From Clostridia bacterium (GTDB lineage Bacteria > Bacillota_A > Clostridia > Christensenellales > Aristaeellaceae): a DNA stretch of 46,443 bases. Location: contig JAFRJF010000309.1 of the NCBI GenBank assembly GCA_017432405.1, forward strand, positions 1 through 46,443. The letters run 5' to 3'. Below the pieces are notes generated by a model. It was not told where the DNA came from and ran no database searches. It worked only from the letters and a program-made list of their open reading frames with translations. The translations under genes were made by a program, and so were the position numbers. Shown here piece after piece: positions 15,573 to 24,570 of the stretch. Positions within the stretch are counted from its first letter, which is position 1; each line of letters opens with the position of its first letter.

Positions 15573-16301
15573 TCACTCTATGATGCTTCTCATGTCGTAC
15601 ATGCCCGGGGCCTTCCCCACGATGTACGCGGCGGCCACCAGCGCCCCCTGGGCGAACAGCGACCGGTTCTCCGCCTCGTGCTTGAGGGTGACGGTCTCGC
15701 TGCCGGTGGCGATGATGATCTCGTGGGTGCCCACCTCGTTGCCCAGGCGCAGCGAGTGGATGCCGATCTCCTTCTGCGTCCGCTTGCCGTTCTCGTGCCG
15801 CCCGATCACGAACTGGGCCTCGGGCCGGGCCTCTTTGATGCGCCGGGCCAGCAACAGCGCCGTGCCGCTGGGCACGTCCAGCTTCTGGTTGTGGTGCTTT
15901 TCGACGATCTCGATGTCCGCGTCGGGGAACACCGCCGCCGCCTTCTTCGCCAGGTCCGCCAACAGCGCCACGCCCAGGGACATGTTCGCCGACAGGAATA
16001 CCGGCACAGCCTTCGACGCCTCGTCGATCAGCGCCTGCTCCTCACTGGTCTGGCCTGTGGTGGCGACGACCACCGGCAGGCCGCGCTTCACGCAGTATTC
16101 CGTCACCTGGGCCGTTGCCGCGTGGTTGGAAAAGTCGATGACCACGTCCGCGGGGCCCTGGTACTCCGCCAGCGCCCGAAGGCCCTCGCCCTCAGCGTAG
16201 CCAAAGTCCACCCGGGCGACGATCTCATGGCCGTTCGCCGCCGCGGCTTCGTCCACGATCCGCCCCATGCGCCCCTTCGCGCCGTTCAGAACAATTTTCA
16301 T
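15573..16301 (-). CDS. dapB: 4-hydroxy-tetrahydrodipicolinate reductase
   Basis: A 242-residue NAD(P)H-dependent enzyme, second step of the pathway after DapA. The nucleotide-binding GAKGRMG loop is at residues 7-13, [10 protein letters not shown] follows near 80-89, and the catalytic [15 protein letters not shown] segment is at 134-147 with His136/137 and Lys140. Length is a little short but normal for clostridial forms. The gap to dapA (93 bases) contains a simple ATTCCTCATTCCT-type repeat; the gap to dapH is 10 bases. Confidence 0.97.
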   Translation of the reverse strand: MKIVLNGAKGRMGRIVDEAAAANGHEIVARVDFGYAEGEGLRALAEYQGPADVVIDFSNHAATAQVTEYCVKRGLPVVVATTGQTSEEQALIDEASKAVPVFLSANMSLGVALLADLAKKAAAVFPDADIEIVEKHHNQKLDVPSGTALLLARRIKEARPEAQFVIGRHENGKRTQKEIGIHSLRLGNEVGTHEIIIATGSETVTLKHEAENRSLFAQGALVAAAYIVGKAPGMYDMRSIIE

Positions 16302-16345
16302 ACTATAGCCCCGCCTTCAAAAAACTTCTGTAATTCAGGAAGGAA

Positions 16346-16395
16346 TCGGGACAGGCATTCTGCATTCCTCATTCCTAATTCCTCATTCCTCATTT
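16346..16395. repeat. Low-complexity ATTCCTCATTCCTCATT repeat
   Basis: Short direct repeats of (A)TTCCTCA between dapB and dapA. The reverse complement of the same motif (GGAATGAGGAATGAG) occurs at 21346-21366 at the end of argB. Confidence 0.7.
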
Positions 16396-17282
16396 TAAAT
16401 GAGCTTGTGCGCCTGCATGATGGTCTTCAGCTTCTCCCAGTGCTCGGGCTCCAACCTTGTCAGGGGCAGGCGCAGGTAGTTTTCGCACCAGCCCATGGCC
16501 GCCATGGCGGCCTTCACGGGGATGGGATTGACCTCGCTAAACAGGGCGTTGATCAGGGGCAGGTAATCCATCTGCAGCTTCGCCGCCCCGGCCAGATCGC
16601 CCTCGAAGAAGCGCTGGCACATCTCGTGGGTCTGGGCGGGCATCACGTTGGAAAGCACCGAGATCACGCCGCTGCCGCCCATCGAGAGGATCGGCACCAC
16701 CTGGTCGTCGTTGCCGGAGTAGATGTCCAGCTTGTCGCCCACCAGCCGGGCGGTCTCCACGATCTTGGAGATGTTGCCGTTGGCCTCCTTGATGGCCACG
16801 ATGTTGGGGTGTTCGGCCAGGGCCAGGTAGGTCCTGGGCTCGATGCCCACGCCGGTGCGGGAGGGCACGTTGTAGAGTATGATGGGCCGGTCCACCGCGT
16901 CGGCGATGGCGTTGTACATGGCGATCAGGCCCTTCTGGGTGGCCTTGTTGTAGTAGGGGGTCACCACCAGCAGCGCGTCGGCCCCGGCGTCGCAGGAGAA
17001 GCGGGACAGGGTGATGGCGCGGCTGGTATCGTTGGAGCCGCTGCCCGCGATGATGGGCACGCGCCCCGCCGCCCGCTCCACCGAGTAGCGGATGACCTCC
17101 TGGTGCTCGTCGTAGGTCAGGGTGGCGCCCTCGCCGGTGGTGCCGGCGATCACCAGTGCGTCGATGCCCTGGTCGATCTGCCAGTCGATCAGCCGGCCCA
17201 GGGCCTCGTAATCCACGCCCGCCTGGGTCAGGGGGGTGATCAGCGCCGTGGCGGCGCCGCGGAAGATGGTCTTCTTGCTCAT
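16395..17282 (-). CDS. dapA: 4-hydroxy-tetrahydrodipicolinate synthase
   Basis: A 295-residue TIM-barrel aldolase joining pyruvate and aspartate semialdehyde. Key residues are seen: Thr-Thr in AGTTGEGATL (46-55), Tyr137 in YNVPSRTGV and the Schiff-base Lys165 in VAIKEANGN. First gene of the operon dapA-dapB-dapH-deacetylase. GGAGC precedes the ATG. It follows directly after a lysine riboswitch with intrinsic terminator, so transcription should drop when lysine is plentiful. Confidence 0.97.
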   Translation of the reverse strand: MSKKTIFRGAATALITPLTQAGVDYEALGRLIDWQIDQGIDALVIAGTTGEGATLTYDEHQEVIRYSVERAAGRVPIIAGSGSNDTSRAITLSRFSCDAGADALLVVTPYYNKATQKGLIAMYNAIADAVDRPIILYNVPSRTGVGIEPRTYLALAEHPNIVAIKEANGNISKIVETARLVGDKLDIYSGNDDQVVPILSMGGSGVISVLSNVMPAQTHEMCQRFFEGDLAGAAKLQMDYLPLINALFSEVNPIPVKAAMAAMGWCENYLRLPLTRLEPEHWEKLKTIMQAHKLI

Positions 17283-17332
17283 AACGATGCTCCTTTATGG
17301 CGTTGTTCCGCATATTGCAATTCAGTATACCT

Positions 17333-17590
17333 ATAAAAAACAGCCAATGCCCGTTGCATTCGCTGTGTTCCAATCGACATCGCCCACCCCGCACAGGCGG
17401 GGCAGTGCTTCGATTAATCCATAGCGCTCCGCAATCGCGGCAGTCGAACGGATGTTGTCCGTTCGCCCAGACGGAGGCCGCCCTCTCCGTCTTCGGCAGC
17501 GGCCCCTTTCACGACCGGCAACGGCTTTGCGATGCCTTCCACCGGCCCTACTGATGACAACTGCGCCTCTATCCTTTAATCGCAATATTC
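17333..17590 (-). ncRNA. Lysine riboswitch (L-box) with intrinsic terminator
   Basis: On the minus strand the leader carries the conserved L-box pieces in order: GATAGAGGCGCAG (about 17573-17561), CAGTAGGGCC, GAAAGGGGCCGCTGCCGAAG (about 17514-17495), GTCTGGGCGAACGGACA and ACTGCCGCG. They match the B. subtilis lysC leader (GATAGAGGTGCG, AAAGGGGAGCGTCGCCGAAG, CTGGCCG). A terminator follows at 17366-17333: arms ACAGCGAATGC and GCATTGGCTGT with one mismatch and six Ts, 50 bases before dapA. Lysine binding is expected to favour termination. ORFs crossing this region are spurious. Confidence 0.93.
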
Positions 17591-17602
17591 GGTTATGGCA
17601 TT

Positions 17603-17631
17603 ATGCTATCACAAAAAAGGGCGCGTGTCAA
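17603..17631 (-). promoter_or_regulatory. Promoter of the dap operon
   Basis: Minus-strand TTGACA (17631-17626), 17-base spacer, TAGCAT; transcription would start about 10-15 bases before the riboswitch. Confidence 0.75.
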
Positions 17632-17736
17632 CGCGCCTGTATTAAATATTCATTGCGCCTGAATGCGCCAGGCTGTATAATCAATCATTATCGTGCATAG
17701 ATATACATTTTCAACGAATAATAATGCACATTTAAC

Positions 17737-17765
17737 TTGCCTAAAACCGCCTTTAGCCGTATAAT
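17737..17765 (+). promoter_or_regulatory. Promoter of the arg operon
   Basis: TTGCCT (17737-17742), 17-base spacer, TATAAT (17760-17765). Just upstream (about 17680-17730) are AT-rich half-palindromes containing TGCATAGATATACAT and AATAATAATGCAC that resemble ArgR boxes; this regulatory link is a guess. Confidence 0.75.
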
Positions 17766-17800
17766 TTTTGTATATTTATAAAGCACTTCTGGAGGCAGAC

Positions 17801-18736
17801 ATGAAGCGGATTTTCATCGACGGCAGCGCGGGCACCACGGGCCTGCGGATACGGGAACGGCTGGCCAACCGGCCGGGGATCGAGCTGATCACCCTGCCGG
17901 AGGCCCTGCGCAAGGACCCCTCGGCCCGCAAGGACGCGCTGAACGGGGCGAACATCGCCTTTTTGTGCCTGCCGGACGCCGCCGCCATCGAGGCGGTGGC
18001 CCTGGTGGACAATCCCGATACCGCCGTCATCGACACCTCCACCGCCCACCGCACCGCCGAGGGCTGGGTGTACGGCTTTGCCGAGCTGCCCGGCCAGCGG
18101 GAGCGCATCGCCGCATCGAAGCGCATCGCCAACCCCGGCTGCCATGCCAGCGGCTTCATCGCGCTCATCGCGCCGCTGGTCCACGCGGGACTGTTGAATA
18201 AAGATGCCCTGCTGTGCTGCACGTCGCTGACCGGCTATTCCGGCGGCGGCAAGAAGATGATCGCGGAATACGAGGGCGAGGACCGCAGCCCGCTGCTGGA
18301 CGCCCCTCGCCAGTATGGCCTGGGTCAGCAGCACAAGCACCTGAAGGAGATGGCCGCGGTGTGCGGGTTGACCCACGCCCCGGCGTTCATGCCCATCGTG
18401 GGCGACTTCTACAGCGGCATGGAGGTCAGCGTGCCCCTGTTCGCGGACCAGCTGAACGGTTCTATCGACGACGTGAAGGCGGCCTATCGCGCGGCCTATG
18501 AAGGCCCTGTGGTGAACTTCGCCGAAGCCGCGGACGAAAGCGGCTTTCTGTCCGCCGGGGCGCTGTCGGGCCGGGATGACATGCAGATCAGCGTCGCGGG
18601 CAACGCGGAGCGCGTCCTCGTGACCGCCCGCTTCGACAACCTGGGCAAGGGGGCCTCCGGCGCGGCCCTGCAGAACATGAACCTGCTGCTGGGCATCGAC
18701 GAGACGGAGGGACTGGTGATCGGCTGCCATGGATGA
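17801..18736 (+). CDS. argC: N-acetyl-gamma-glutamyl-phosphate reductase, type 2
   Basis: A 311-residue NADPH-dependent reductase, third step of ornithine synthesis. The N-terminal nucleotide loop is GSAGTTGLRIRERL (8-21) and the catalytic Cys114 is in NPGCHASGF. The short length and these motifs place it in the type 2 (about 310 residues) group rather than the type 1 group of about 345. The ATG at 17801 follows CTGGAGG; an in-frame ATG at 17768 is at the predicted transcription start. First gene of the arg operon; it overlaps the next gene by 8 bases. Confidence 0.95.
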   Translation: MKRIFIDGSAGTTGLRIRERLANRPGIELITLPEALRKDPSARKDALNGANIAFLCLPDAAAIEAVALVDNPDTAVIDTSTAHRTAEGWVYGFAELPGQRERIAASKRIANPGCHASGFIALIAPLVHAGLLNKDALLCCTSLTGYSGGGKKMIAEYEGEDRSPLLDAPRQYGLGQQHKHLKEMAAVCGLTHAPAFMPIVGDFYSGMEVSVPLFADQLNGSIDDVKAAYRAAYEGPVVNFAEAADESGFLSAGALSGRDDMQISVAGNAERVLVTARFDNLGKGASGAALQNMNLLLGIDETEGLVIGCHG

Positions 18737-19196
18737 GGTACAGATCCTGCCCATGCGGGAGGAGGACTACGACGCCGTTCGGGCGCTGTGGATGACCATA
18801 CGGGGCTTCGGCATAAGGGCGCTGGACGACTCCCGGGAGGACGTGGCCCGCTTCATCCGCCGCAACCCCACCACCAGCGTGGTGGCCGTGGCGAATGGGC
18901 GCATCGTCGGCTCGATCCTCTGTGGATCGGACGGGCGTCAGGGCGCCCTCTACCACGTCTGCGTGGCCCGGGAATACCGGCGAAAACGCATCGGCACCCG
19001 AATGGTGGGTTACTGCATGGAACGCCTGCGGGAGATGGGCATCAACAAGGTCTCGCTCATCGCCTTCGCAAACAACGACGTGGGCAACGCCTTCTGGCGG
19101 CAGATCGGCTGGAAAAAGTGCGACGTGAATTATTATGAGTTCGTGCTGAACGGGAAGAACATCACGAGATTTATAGGAGAGGACAATGAAGATTGA
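18729..19196 (+). CDS. GNAT-family N-acetyltransferase in the arg operon
   Basis: A 155-residue acetyl-CoA-dependent transferase. The acetyl-CoA binding motif A is visible as VAREYRRKRIGTRMVGYCMERL (Q/R-x-x-G-x-G/A type) and motif B near FANNDVGNAFWRQIGW. It overlaps argC upstream (8 bases) and argJ downstream (11 bases), so all three are translated together. A role in arginine synthesis is therefore likely, for example an extra N-acetylglutamate synthase priming the ArgJ cycle, but the domain alone does not show the substrate. Confidence 0.88.
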   Translation: MDEVQILPMREEDYDAVRALWMTIRGFGIRALDDSREDVARFIRRNPTTSVVAVANGRIVGSILCGSDGRQGALYHVCVAREYRRKRIGTRMVGYCMERLREMGINKVSLIAFANNDVGNAFWRQIGWKKCDVNYYEFVLNGKNITRFIGEDNED

Positions 19197-20433
19197 CATC
19201 ATTCCCGGCGGCGTGACGGCAGCCGCTGGCTTCAGCGCGGCTTGCTGCGCCGCGGGCATCAAGTACCGGGGGCGCACCGACATGGCGATGGTCTACAGCG
19301 ACACGCCCTGCGTGGTGGCGGGCACCTTCACCAGCAACGTGGTCAAGGCCGCGCCGGTGGTGTGGGACCGGCAGATCGTGCAGAATGTCAGGGCAGCCCG
19401 GGCCGTGGTGGTCAACGCCGGCATCGCCAACGCGGCCACCGGCGAGACGGGCATGGCGATGTGCCGGCAGACCGCCGACTTCACCGCGAAGGCGCTGGGC
19501 ATCCCCGCCGAACAGGTTCTGCTGGGCTCCACCGGCGTGATCGGGCCGAACCTGCCCCTCGACCGCATCACCGCGGGCGTATCCATGATGAAGGAAGCGC
19601 TGTCGGACAGCCTGGAGGCGGGCACCGCCGCCAGCAGGGCCATCATGACCACCGACACCGTCAACAAGGAATGCGCCGTGGCCTTCGAGCTGCCCGCCGC
19701 GAACGGGCAGGGCGCCGTGAAGGTCCGCCTAGGCGGCATGAGCAAGGGCTCGGGCATGATCCACCCCAACATGTGCACGATGCTGGCCTACATCACCACC
19801 GACTGCGCCATCGATTCAGCGCTGCTGCAGCAGGCCGTCAGCGACGTGGTGGCAGATACCTTCAACATGATCTCGGTGGATGGCGACACCAGCACCAACG
19901 ACACGCTGCTGGTACTGGCCAACGGCATGGCGGGCAACGCACCCGTCGCCGCCGGGAGCGCGGCCTATGCGGCCTTCCGCGAGGCGCTGTTCACCGTCTG
20001 CCGGACGCTGGCCATCCTCATGGCCGGGGACGGCGAGGGCGCGACCCACCTGGTGGAGATGAAGGTGACGGGGGCCGACACCAAGGAACACGCCCGGACG
20101 CTGGCCCGCTCGGTGGTGGGCTCCAGCCTGGTGAAGGCCATGATCTACGGCAAGGACGCCAACTGTGGCCGGATACTGTGCGCGCTGGGCTACGCGGGCG
20201 TGGATTTCGACCCCGCGGTGATCGAGCTTTACCTGGTGGGCAGGGACGATGCCCTCTGCTTCTACAGGGACGGCTGCGTGCAGGCCTTCGACGAGGAGAG
20301 GGCGCTGGCGATGCTTTCCGAAAAAGAGGTCCGATTCTGCTGCGATATGAAGATGGGCAGCGCGGAAGCCACCGCCTGGGGCTGCGATTTGACCTATGAT
20401 TATGTGAAGATCAACGGGGATTACAGGTCCTAA
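19186..20433 (+). CDS. argJ: Bifunctional ornithine acetyltransferase / N-acetylglutamate synthase
   Basis: A 415-residue enzyme that moves the acetyl group from N-acetylornithine to glutamate and can also use acetyl-CoA. It matures by self-cleavage before a conserved Thr. That site is seen as HPNMCTMLAYITTD, with Thr198 as the new N-terminus; the residue before it is Cys rather than the common Ala. Other signatures are GVIGPNLP and VDGDTSTNDT. Full length, no disruption. Overlaps the GNAT gene by 11 bases and is 12 bases before argB. Confidence 0.96.
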   Translation: MKIDIIPGGVTAAAGFSAACCAAGIKYRGRTDMAMVYSDTPCVVAGTFTSNVVKAAPVVWDRQIVQNVRAARAVVVNAGIANAATGETGMAMCRQTADFTAKALGIPAEQVLLGSTGVIGPNLPLDRITAGVSMMKEALSDSLEAGTAASRAIMTTDTVNKECAVAFELPAANGQGAVKVRLGGMSKGSGMIHPNMCTMLAYITTDCAIDSALLQQAVSDVVADTFNMISVDGDTSTNDTLLVLANGMAGNAPVAAGSAAYAAFREALFTVCRTLAILMAGDGEGATHLVEMKVTGADTKEHARTLARSVVGSSLVKAMIYGKDANCGRILCALGYAGVDFDPAVIELYLVGRDDALCFYRDGCVQAFDEERALAMLSEKEVRFCCDMKMGSAEATAWGCDLTYDYVKINGDYRS

Positions 20434-20445
20434 AAAGGAGCGATC

Positions 20446-21366
20446 ATGGATAAACTATTTTCCAACGCCGAGCGCGCCGAGGTGCTGGTGCAGGCGCTGC
20501 CCTATATCCGGCGCTACACCGGCAAGGTCGTAGTGGTGAAGTACGGCGGCAACGCCATGGTGAACGAGCAGCTGAAGCAGCAGGTCATGGAGGACGTGGT
20601 GCTGCTGTGGCTGATCGGCGTGAAGGTGGTGCTGGTGCACGGCGGCGGCCCGGAGATCAGCCAGACCATGAAGGCCCTGGGCAAGGAGGCCGTGTTCGTG
20701 GACGGCCTTCGGGTGACCGACCGGGAGACCGTGGACATCGTACAGATGGTGCTGGCGGGCAAGATCAACAAGACGCTGGTCAACCTGCTGGAGATGAAGG
20801 GCGGCCAGGCCATGGGCATCTCCGGCATGGACGGCCGGCTGATCGAGGCCGAGATCAAGGACGAGCGGCTGGGCTACGTGGGTGAGATCACCCGCATCAA
20901 CATCCAGCCGGTCACCGACCTGCTGGAGAAGGGCTACATCCCCGTGATCTCCACGCTGGGCTGCGACCGGGAGGGCAACGCCTACAACATCAACGGCGAC
21001 ACCGCCGCGGCCCGGGTGGCCGGGGCGCTGGAGGCCGAGCGCCTGATCATGCTGTCGGACATCCCCGGGCTGCTTCGGGACAAGGACGACCCCACCACGC
21101 TGATCCCCGAGCTCTCCGTCATGGAGGCAGCCCGGCTGCGCCAGGAGGGCGTCATCTCCGGGGGCATGATCCCCAAGATGGAGTGCTGCGTGGAGGCCAT
21201 TCGCCGGGGCGTGAAAAAGGTCATCATCATGGACGGCCGCGTCCCCCACTCCATACTGATGGAGCTGCTCACCGACGAAGGCGCAGGCACGATGGTGAAG
21301 GGCGCAAGCTCGATGAACGAAGAACAGCACAGAGACAATCAATCAGGAATGAGGAATGAGCAATGA
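20446..21366 (+). CDS. argB: Acetylglutamate kinase with repeat-derived tail
   Basis: A 306-residue amino acid kinase phosphorylating N-acetylglutamate. Typical motifs: VVVKYGGNAM (phosphate loop), LVHGGGPEIS, and the C-terminal SGGMIPKMECC segment. The canonical end is near GAGTMVKGA; about 19 further residues (ending SGMRNEQ) are encoded by a GGAATGAGGAATGAG repeat that also occurs at 16346-16395. The stop overlaps the argD start (ATGA), so the repeat has become part of the coupled junction. AAAAAGGAGCGATC precedes the ATG. Confidence 0.96.
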   Translation: MDKLFSNAERAEVLVQALPYIRRYTGKVVVVKYGGNAMVNEQLKQQVMEDVVLLWLIGVKVVLVHGGGPEISQTMKALGKEAVFVDGLRVTDRETVDIVQMVLAGKINKTLVNLLEMKGGQAMGISGMDGRLIEAEIKDERLGYVGEITRINIQPVTDLLEKGYIPVISTLGCDREGNAYNINGDTAAARVAGALEAERLIMLSDIPGLLRDKDDPTTLIPELSVMEAARLRQEGVISGGMIPKMECCVEAIRRGVKKVIIMDGRVPHSILMELLTDEGAGTMVKGASSMNEEQHRDNQSGMRNEQ

Positions 21367-22526
21367 GCAATACTCAGGCATTGGACAAAGCCTACATCGC
21401 CAACACCTACGCCCGGTTTCCGGTGGAGCTGGTTTCGGGCAAAGGGTCGCTGCTGAAGGGCACGGACGGGAAGGATTACATCGACATGGGCTCCGGCATC
21501 GCCGTGAACGGCTTCGGCGCGGCGGACGACCTGTGGATGCAGGCCGTCATCGAGCAGCTGGGCAGGATTCCCCACAGCTCGAACCTCTACTACACCGAGC
21601 CCGGCGCGAAGCTGGCGGAAATGCTGTGCAAGCGCACGGGCATGAAGAAGGTGTTCTTCGGCAACTCCGGCGCGGAGGCCAACGAGTGCGCCATCAAGGT
21701 GGCCCGCAAGTACTCCGCCGATAAAAAGGGCCCGGGCTGCTATACCATCGTGACGCTGAAGAACAGCTTCCACGGTCGCACGCTGGCCACCCTGTCCGCC
21801 ACCGGCCAGGATCACTACCACGAGCTTTACCAGCCGCTGGTGCCCGGCTTTGAGCACATCGCCCCCGGCGACATGGAAGCGCTGAAGGCCATCGACGCAA
21901 AGACCCCCGTGGCGGGCATACTGATCGAATGCGTGCAGGGCGAGGGCGGCGTTGTGCCGCTGGAGGCCGGCTTTGTCCAGGCTCTGGCGGAATACGCCCA
22001 CGCGCACGACATCCCGCTGATGGTGGACGAGGTGCAGACCGGCAACGGCCGCAGCGGCGCGCTGTACGCCTATATGACCTTCGGCATCCAGCCCGACATC
22101 GTCTCCACGGCCAAGGGCCTGGGCGGCGGGCTGCCCATCGGCGCGTGCCTGATGGGCGAAAAGGTGCAGGACGTGCTGACCCCCGGCGACCACGGCTCCA
22201 CCTTCGGCGGCAACCCCGTGGCCTGCGCCGGCGGCGTGAGCATCCTCAGCCGCATCGACGACGCGCTTCTGGAGGGCGTGCGCCAGCGCAGCGCCTATAT
22301 CTTCGAGCAGCTGACCGGCGCCCCCGGCATCGAAGGCGTCAGCGGCCTGGGTTTGATGATCGGCGTCAAGACGGTCAAGCCCGCCCGGGAGGTCGTCATG
22401 AAGTGCATCGACAACGGCGTGCTGTTCCTGACCGCCAAGGACCGGGTACGCCTGCTGCCCGCCCTGAACATCCCCATGGACCTGCTGGAGAAGGCCGTGG
22501 CGGTCCTGAAAATGGCCTGCGCGTAA
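21363..22526 (+). CDS. argD: Acetylornithine aminotransferase
   Basis: A 387-residue PLP enzyme of class III. The cofactor Lys251 is in STAKGLGGGLP, with NSGAEANE (101-108) and the DEVQTGNGR segment. It transaminates N-acetylglutamate semialdehyde. Homologues also accept N-acyl-diaminopimelate intermediates; since no separate aminotransferase is seen in the nearby dap operon, it might serve both pathways, which is inference. Last gene of the operon, closed by a strong terminator. Confidence 0.96.
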   Translation: MSNTQALDKAYIANTYARFPVELVSGKGSLLKGTDGKDYIDMGSGIAVNGFGAADDLWMQAVIEQLGRIPHSSNLYYTEPGAKLAEMLCKRTGMKKVFFGNSGAEANECAIKVARKYSADKKGPGCYTIVTLKNSFHGRTLATLSATGQDHYHELYQPLVPGFEHIAPGDMEALKAIDAKTPVAGILIECVQGEGGVVPLEAGFVQALAEYAHAHDIPLMVDEVQTGNGRSGALYAYMTFGIQPDIVSTAKGLGGGLPIGACLMGEKVQDVLTPGDHGSTFGGNPVACAGGVSILSRIDDALLEGVRQRSAYIFEQLTGAPGIEGVSGLGLMIGVKTVKPAREVVMKCIDNGVLFLTAKDRVRLLPALNIPMDLLEKAVAVLKMACA

Positions 22527-22531
22527 TTTCA

Positions 22532-22567
22532 ATTGAAGGGGTGACCGTTTCGGTCACCCCTTCAATC
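22532..22567. terminator. Bidirectional terminator, argD and MBG gene
   Basis: Perfect stem ATTGAAGGGGTGACCG/CGGTCACCCCTTCAAT with a TTT-type tight loop between convergent units. Confidence 0.9.
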
Positions 22568-22581
22568 TCTGTCATGGTCGG

Positions 22582-23361
22582 TTATTTCACCGTGACCTTC
22601 ACGCTGTTTCGCACACCGTTGTTGGCGATGGCATAGATCGTGCAGCTGCCCTTCGCAACAGCCTTCACCTTGCCATTGGCGTCGACGGTCGCCACATTCG
22701 CGTTGGTGCTGTAGAAGCGCACCTTTGGTATGTGCTGCAACATTTTCTTGCCGCTTTTAACACCCTTCATAGTCGCCTTGAGCGTCTTGCTCTTGCCTGC
22801 CTTCAAAGTCAGGCTGCTATGGTTCAGCTTCACTGACCTCGTGTTGCAGTAGTCAGCGTCATAACCTCCTGTAATGGCGTGCACCTGCGGGCTGGCCTTG
22901 CCGATGTAGACCTTCTGGCCGTCCACCTTCTTCCAGGCCTTCACATAGCCCTTGTAGTTTTCGCGCTTGTCCAAACCTCTGAACCGGACGACGTGGGATT
23001 CCCAGGACCGGACCGTCTTCTTCAGCTTGAAGTTCCTGCCGCACTTGGCGAAGAACACGTCATAGCCCTCCGCGCCCTTGACCTCCGTCCAGGCGATCTT
23101 CAGCGCCGTCTTGCTCTCCCCGGATACGGTCATCCGCGCCAGCAGCGTGAAATCCGGGTCGGCGGCAGGCTTGGGCGTCTCGGTGGGCCTGGGCGTCCTC
23201 GTCGGCTTGACGGTGGGCTTCGCCGTGGGCCTGGGCGTCTTTGTCGGCTTGACGGTGGGCTTCGCCGTCGGCTTCGGCGTTACGGTGGGCTTGACCGTCG
23301 GCTTCGGCGTTACGGTGGGCTTGACCGTCGGCTTCGGGTTGACGGTCAGCTTGCCCGACAC
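22582..23361 (-). pseudogene. 3' half of broken MBG/Big_2 surface protein
   Basis: A 259-codon frame that continues, in the same phase, directly after the TAA that ends the frame at 23362-24570. It begins with the last strand of an MBG domain ([10 protein letters not shown]), then many PTVKP/PTVTPKP repeats as a stalk (to about residue 65), an Fn3-like domain (about 75-165, with [15 protein letters not shown] packing) and a Big_2 domain (about 175-255, [20 protein letters not shown]). No ribosome site precedes the GTG at 23361. By itself it would lack a signal peptide, so it is probably not expressed as a functional product unless the stop is read through. Confidence 0.75.
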
Positions 23362-24570
23362 TTAGGTGATGCTATAATTGCCCGTCACGTCCACACCGTT
23401 GGCATCGGCGATCTTCGCGCTGCTGGCGGTGATCTTCGCGCCGCTGGCGGTGAGCGTCACGGCGCTGAGCGCATGGCCCTCCCCCTGGCCGGACAGCTTC
23501 GCCTGCTTGACGCCGGTCTTGATGGCCCCGCCCTCGTCGATCGTCTGATCCGCCGCCGTGACGGTAACGCTGCGGGCCTCGATTGTGAACACCGCCTCGT
23601 TGGTGCTCACCTCGTAGTTCTCGGAAACCTCAACCTTGTCAACGGCGATGGCATAGCCGCCCACATTCTCGCCCTCGGCCCGCTTCAGCGTCACGTTCAG
23701 CGCGTCGCCGTCCACCAGGCCCTCCTGGCTCCAGGTCAGCTCGGGGTCAACCTCGCCGTAGGTCTTGGACTTGTCCGCAGGGGTCACCACAAGGGACTTC
23801 CGCGCGATCTTCGCCTCCAGGGCTGCGGGGTCGGTGTCGTTGTGGTTCTTGTCGCCCCTCACCATGTACCACACATGGTAGGTCCCTGCATCCTTGCCGG
23901 TGGGCACGCTCTCCTTGAAATCAGCCTTTGTGGGCGCTGTCTTGCCGTCCGTGCCGACGGCATAGAGCAGCGTCCCGACGTCGCCCTCGACGCTCCCCGC
24001 CTTGACCAGCGGCTGTTCCTTGCCGCTGTACACCAGCGACTCGCCGGTGGGCTTCTCCGGCGTCACCTTCTCCTTCAGTATGGACACGGTCACGGGATAG
24101 GGGCCGTAATCGTTGTGGTTGGCGTCGCCATCGACCTTGTACCAGACGTAGTAGGTTCCGGCGTCGATTTTTGACGGAATGGATGTGGTATAAAGTTTTT
24201 CATCCGTCGGAGCCTTGTTCTCTGTGGTTACGGCACAGTACAGGGTGCCATCGTTGGTGGAACCGGCGTTGACCAACTCCTGCGCAGAGCCGTAATAGGT
24301 CACGGTTTTCGCCGTCGGGGCTGTCGCGGTATTATTAGCCTTGTTCACGGTCAGCGTCGGGGAGGTTTCCGTCCCTGCCGTGTGAGTGTCCGACGCGGCG
24401 GTGCTGACCTTGACGGTGAACGTGCCGCACTTCGTGACGAGACACACACTTCCATCGCCATAACGTCCGCATGTGTTTTGACTTCCGCTCAGGCAACAGC
24501 GTCGTCCAACGGGAATATGGTCTTTCGATGCGGGGCAATCATCCCTACAGCCATGCTGTTTACACTTCAC
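23362..24570 (-). pseudogene. 5' half of broken MBG-repeat surface protein
   Basis: A 402-codon frame with repeated beta domains: two AGTYYVWY/AGTYHVWYMVRGDKNHND modules (about residues 140 and 230), then MBG-type domains (SKTYGEVDPELTWSQEGLVDGDAL, EGHALSAVTLTASGAKI). It stops at TAA (23362-23364) inside VTGNYSIT, where MBG domains normally continue with Tyr (YSITYVSGKLTV), so one base change TAC or TAT to TAA explains the break. The N-terminus (first 45 residues, Cys-rich) resembles no domain and there is no signal peptide, so the 5' end is also missing. I treat it as a decayed adhesin-type gene. Confidence 0.75.

Noticed and set aside
17331..17585. An 84-codon minus-strand frame and two plus-strand frames over the dapA leader
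   Set aside because: They lie within the lysine riboswitch and lack ribosome sites; the conserved RNA motifs explain the sequence.
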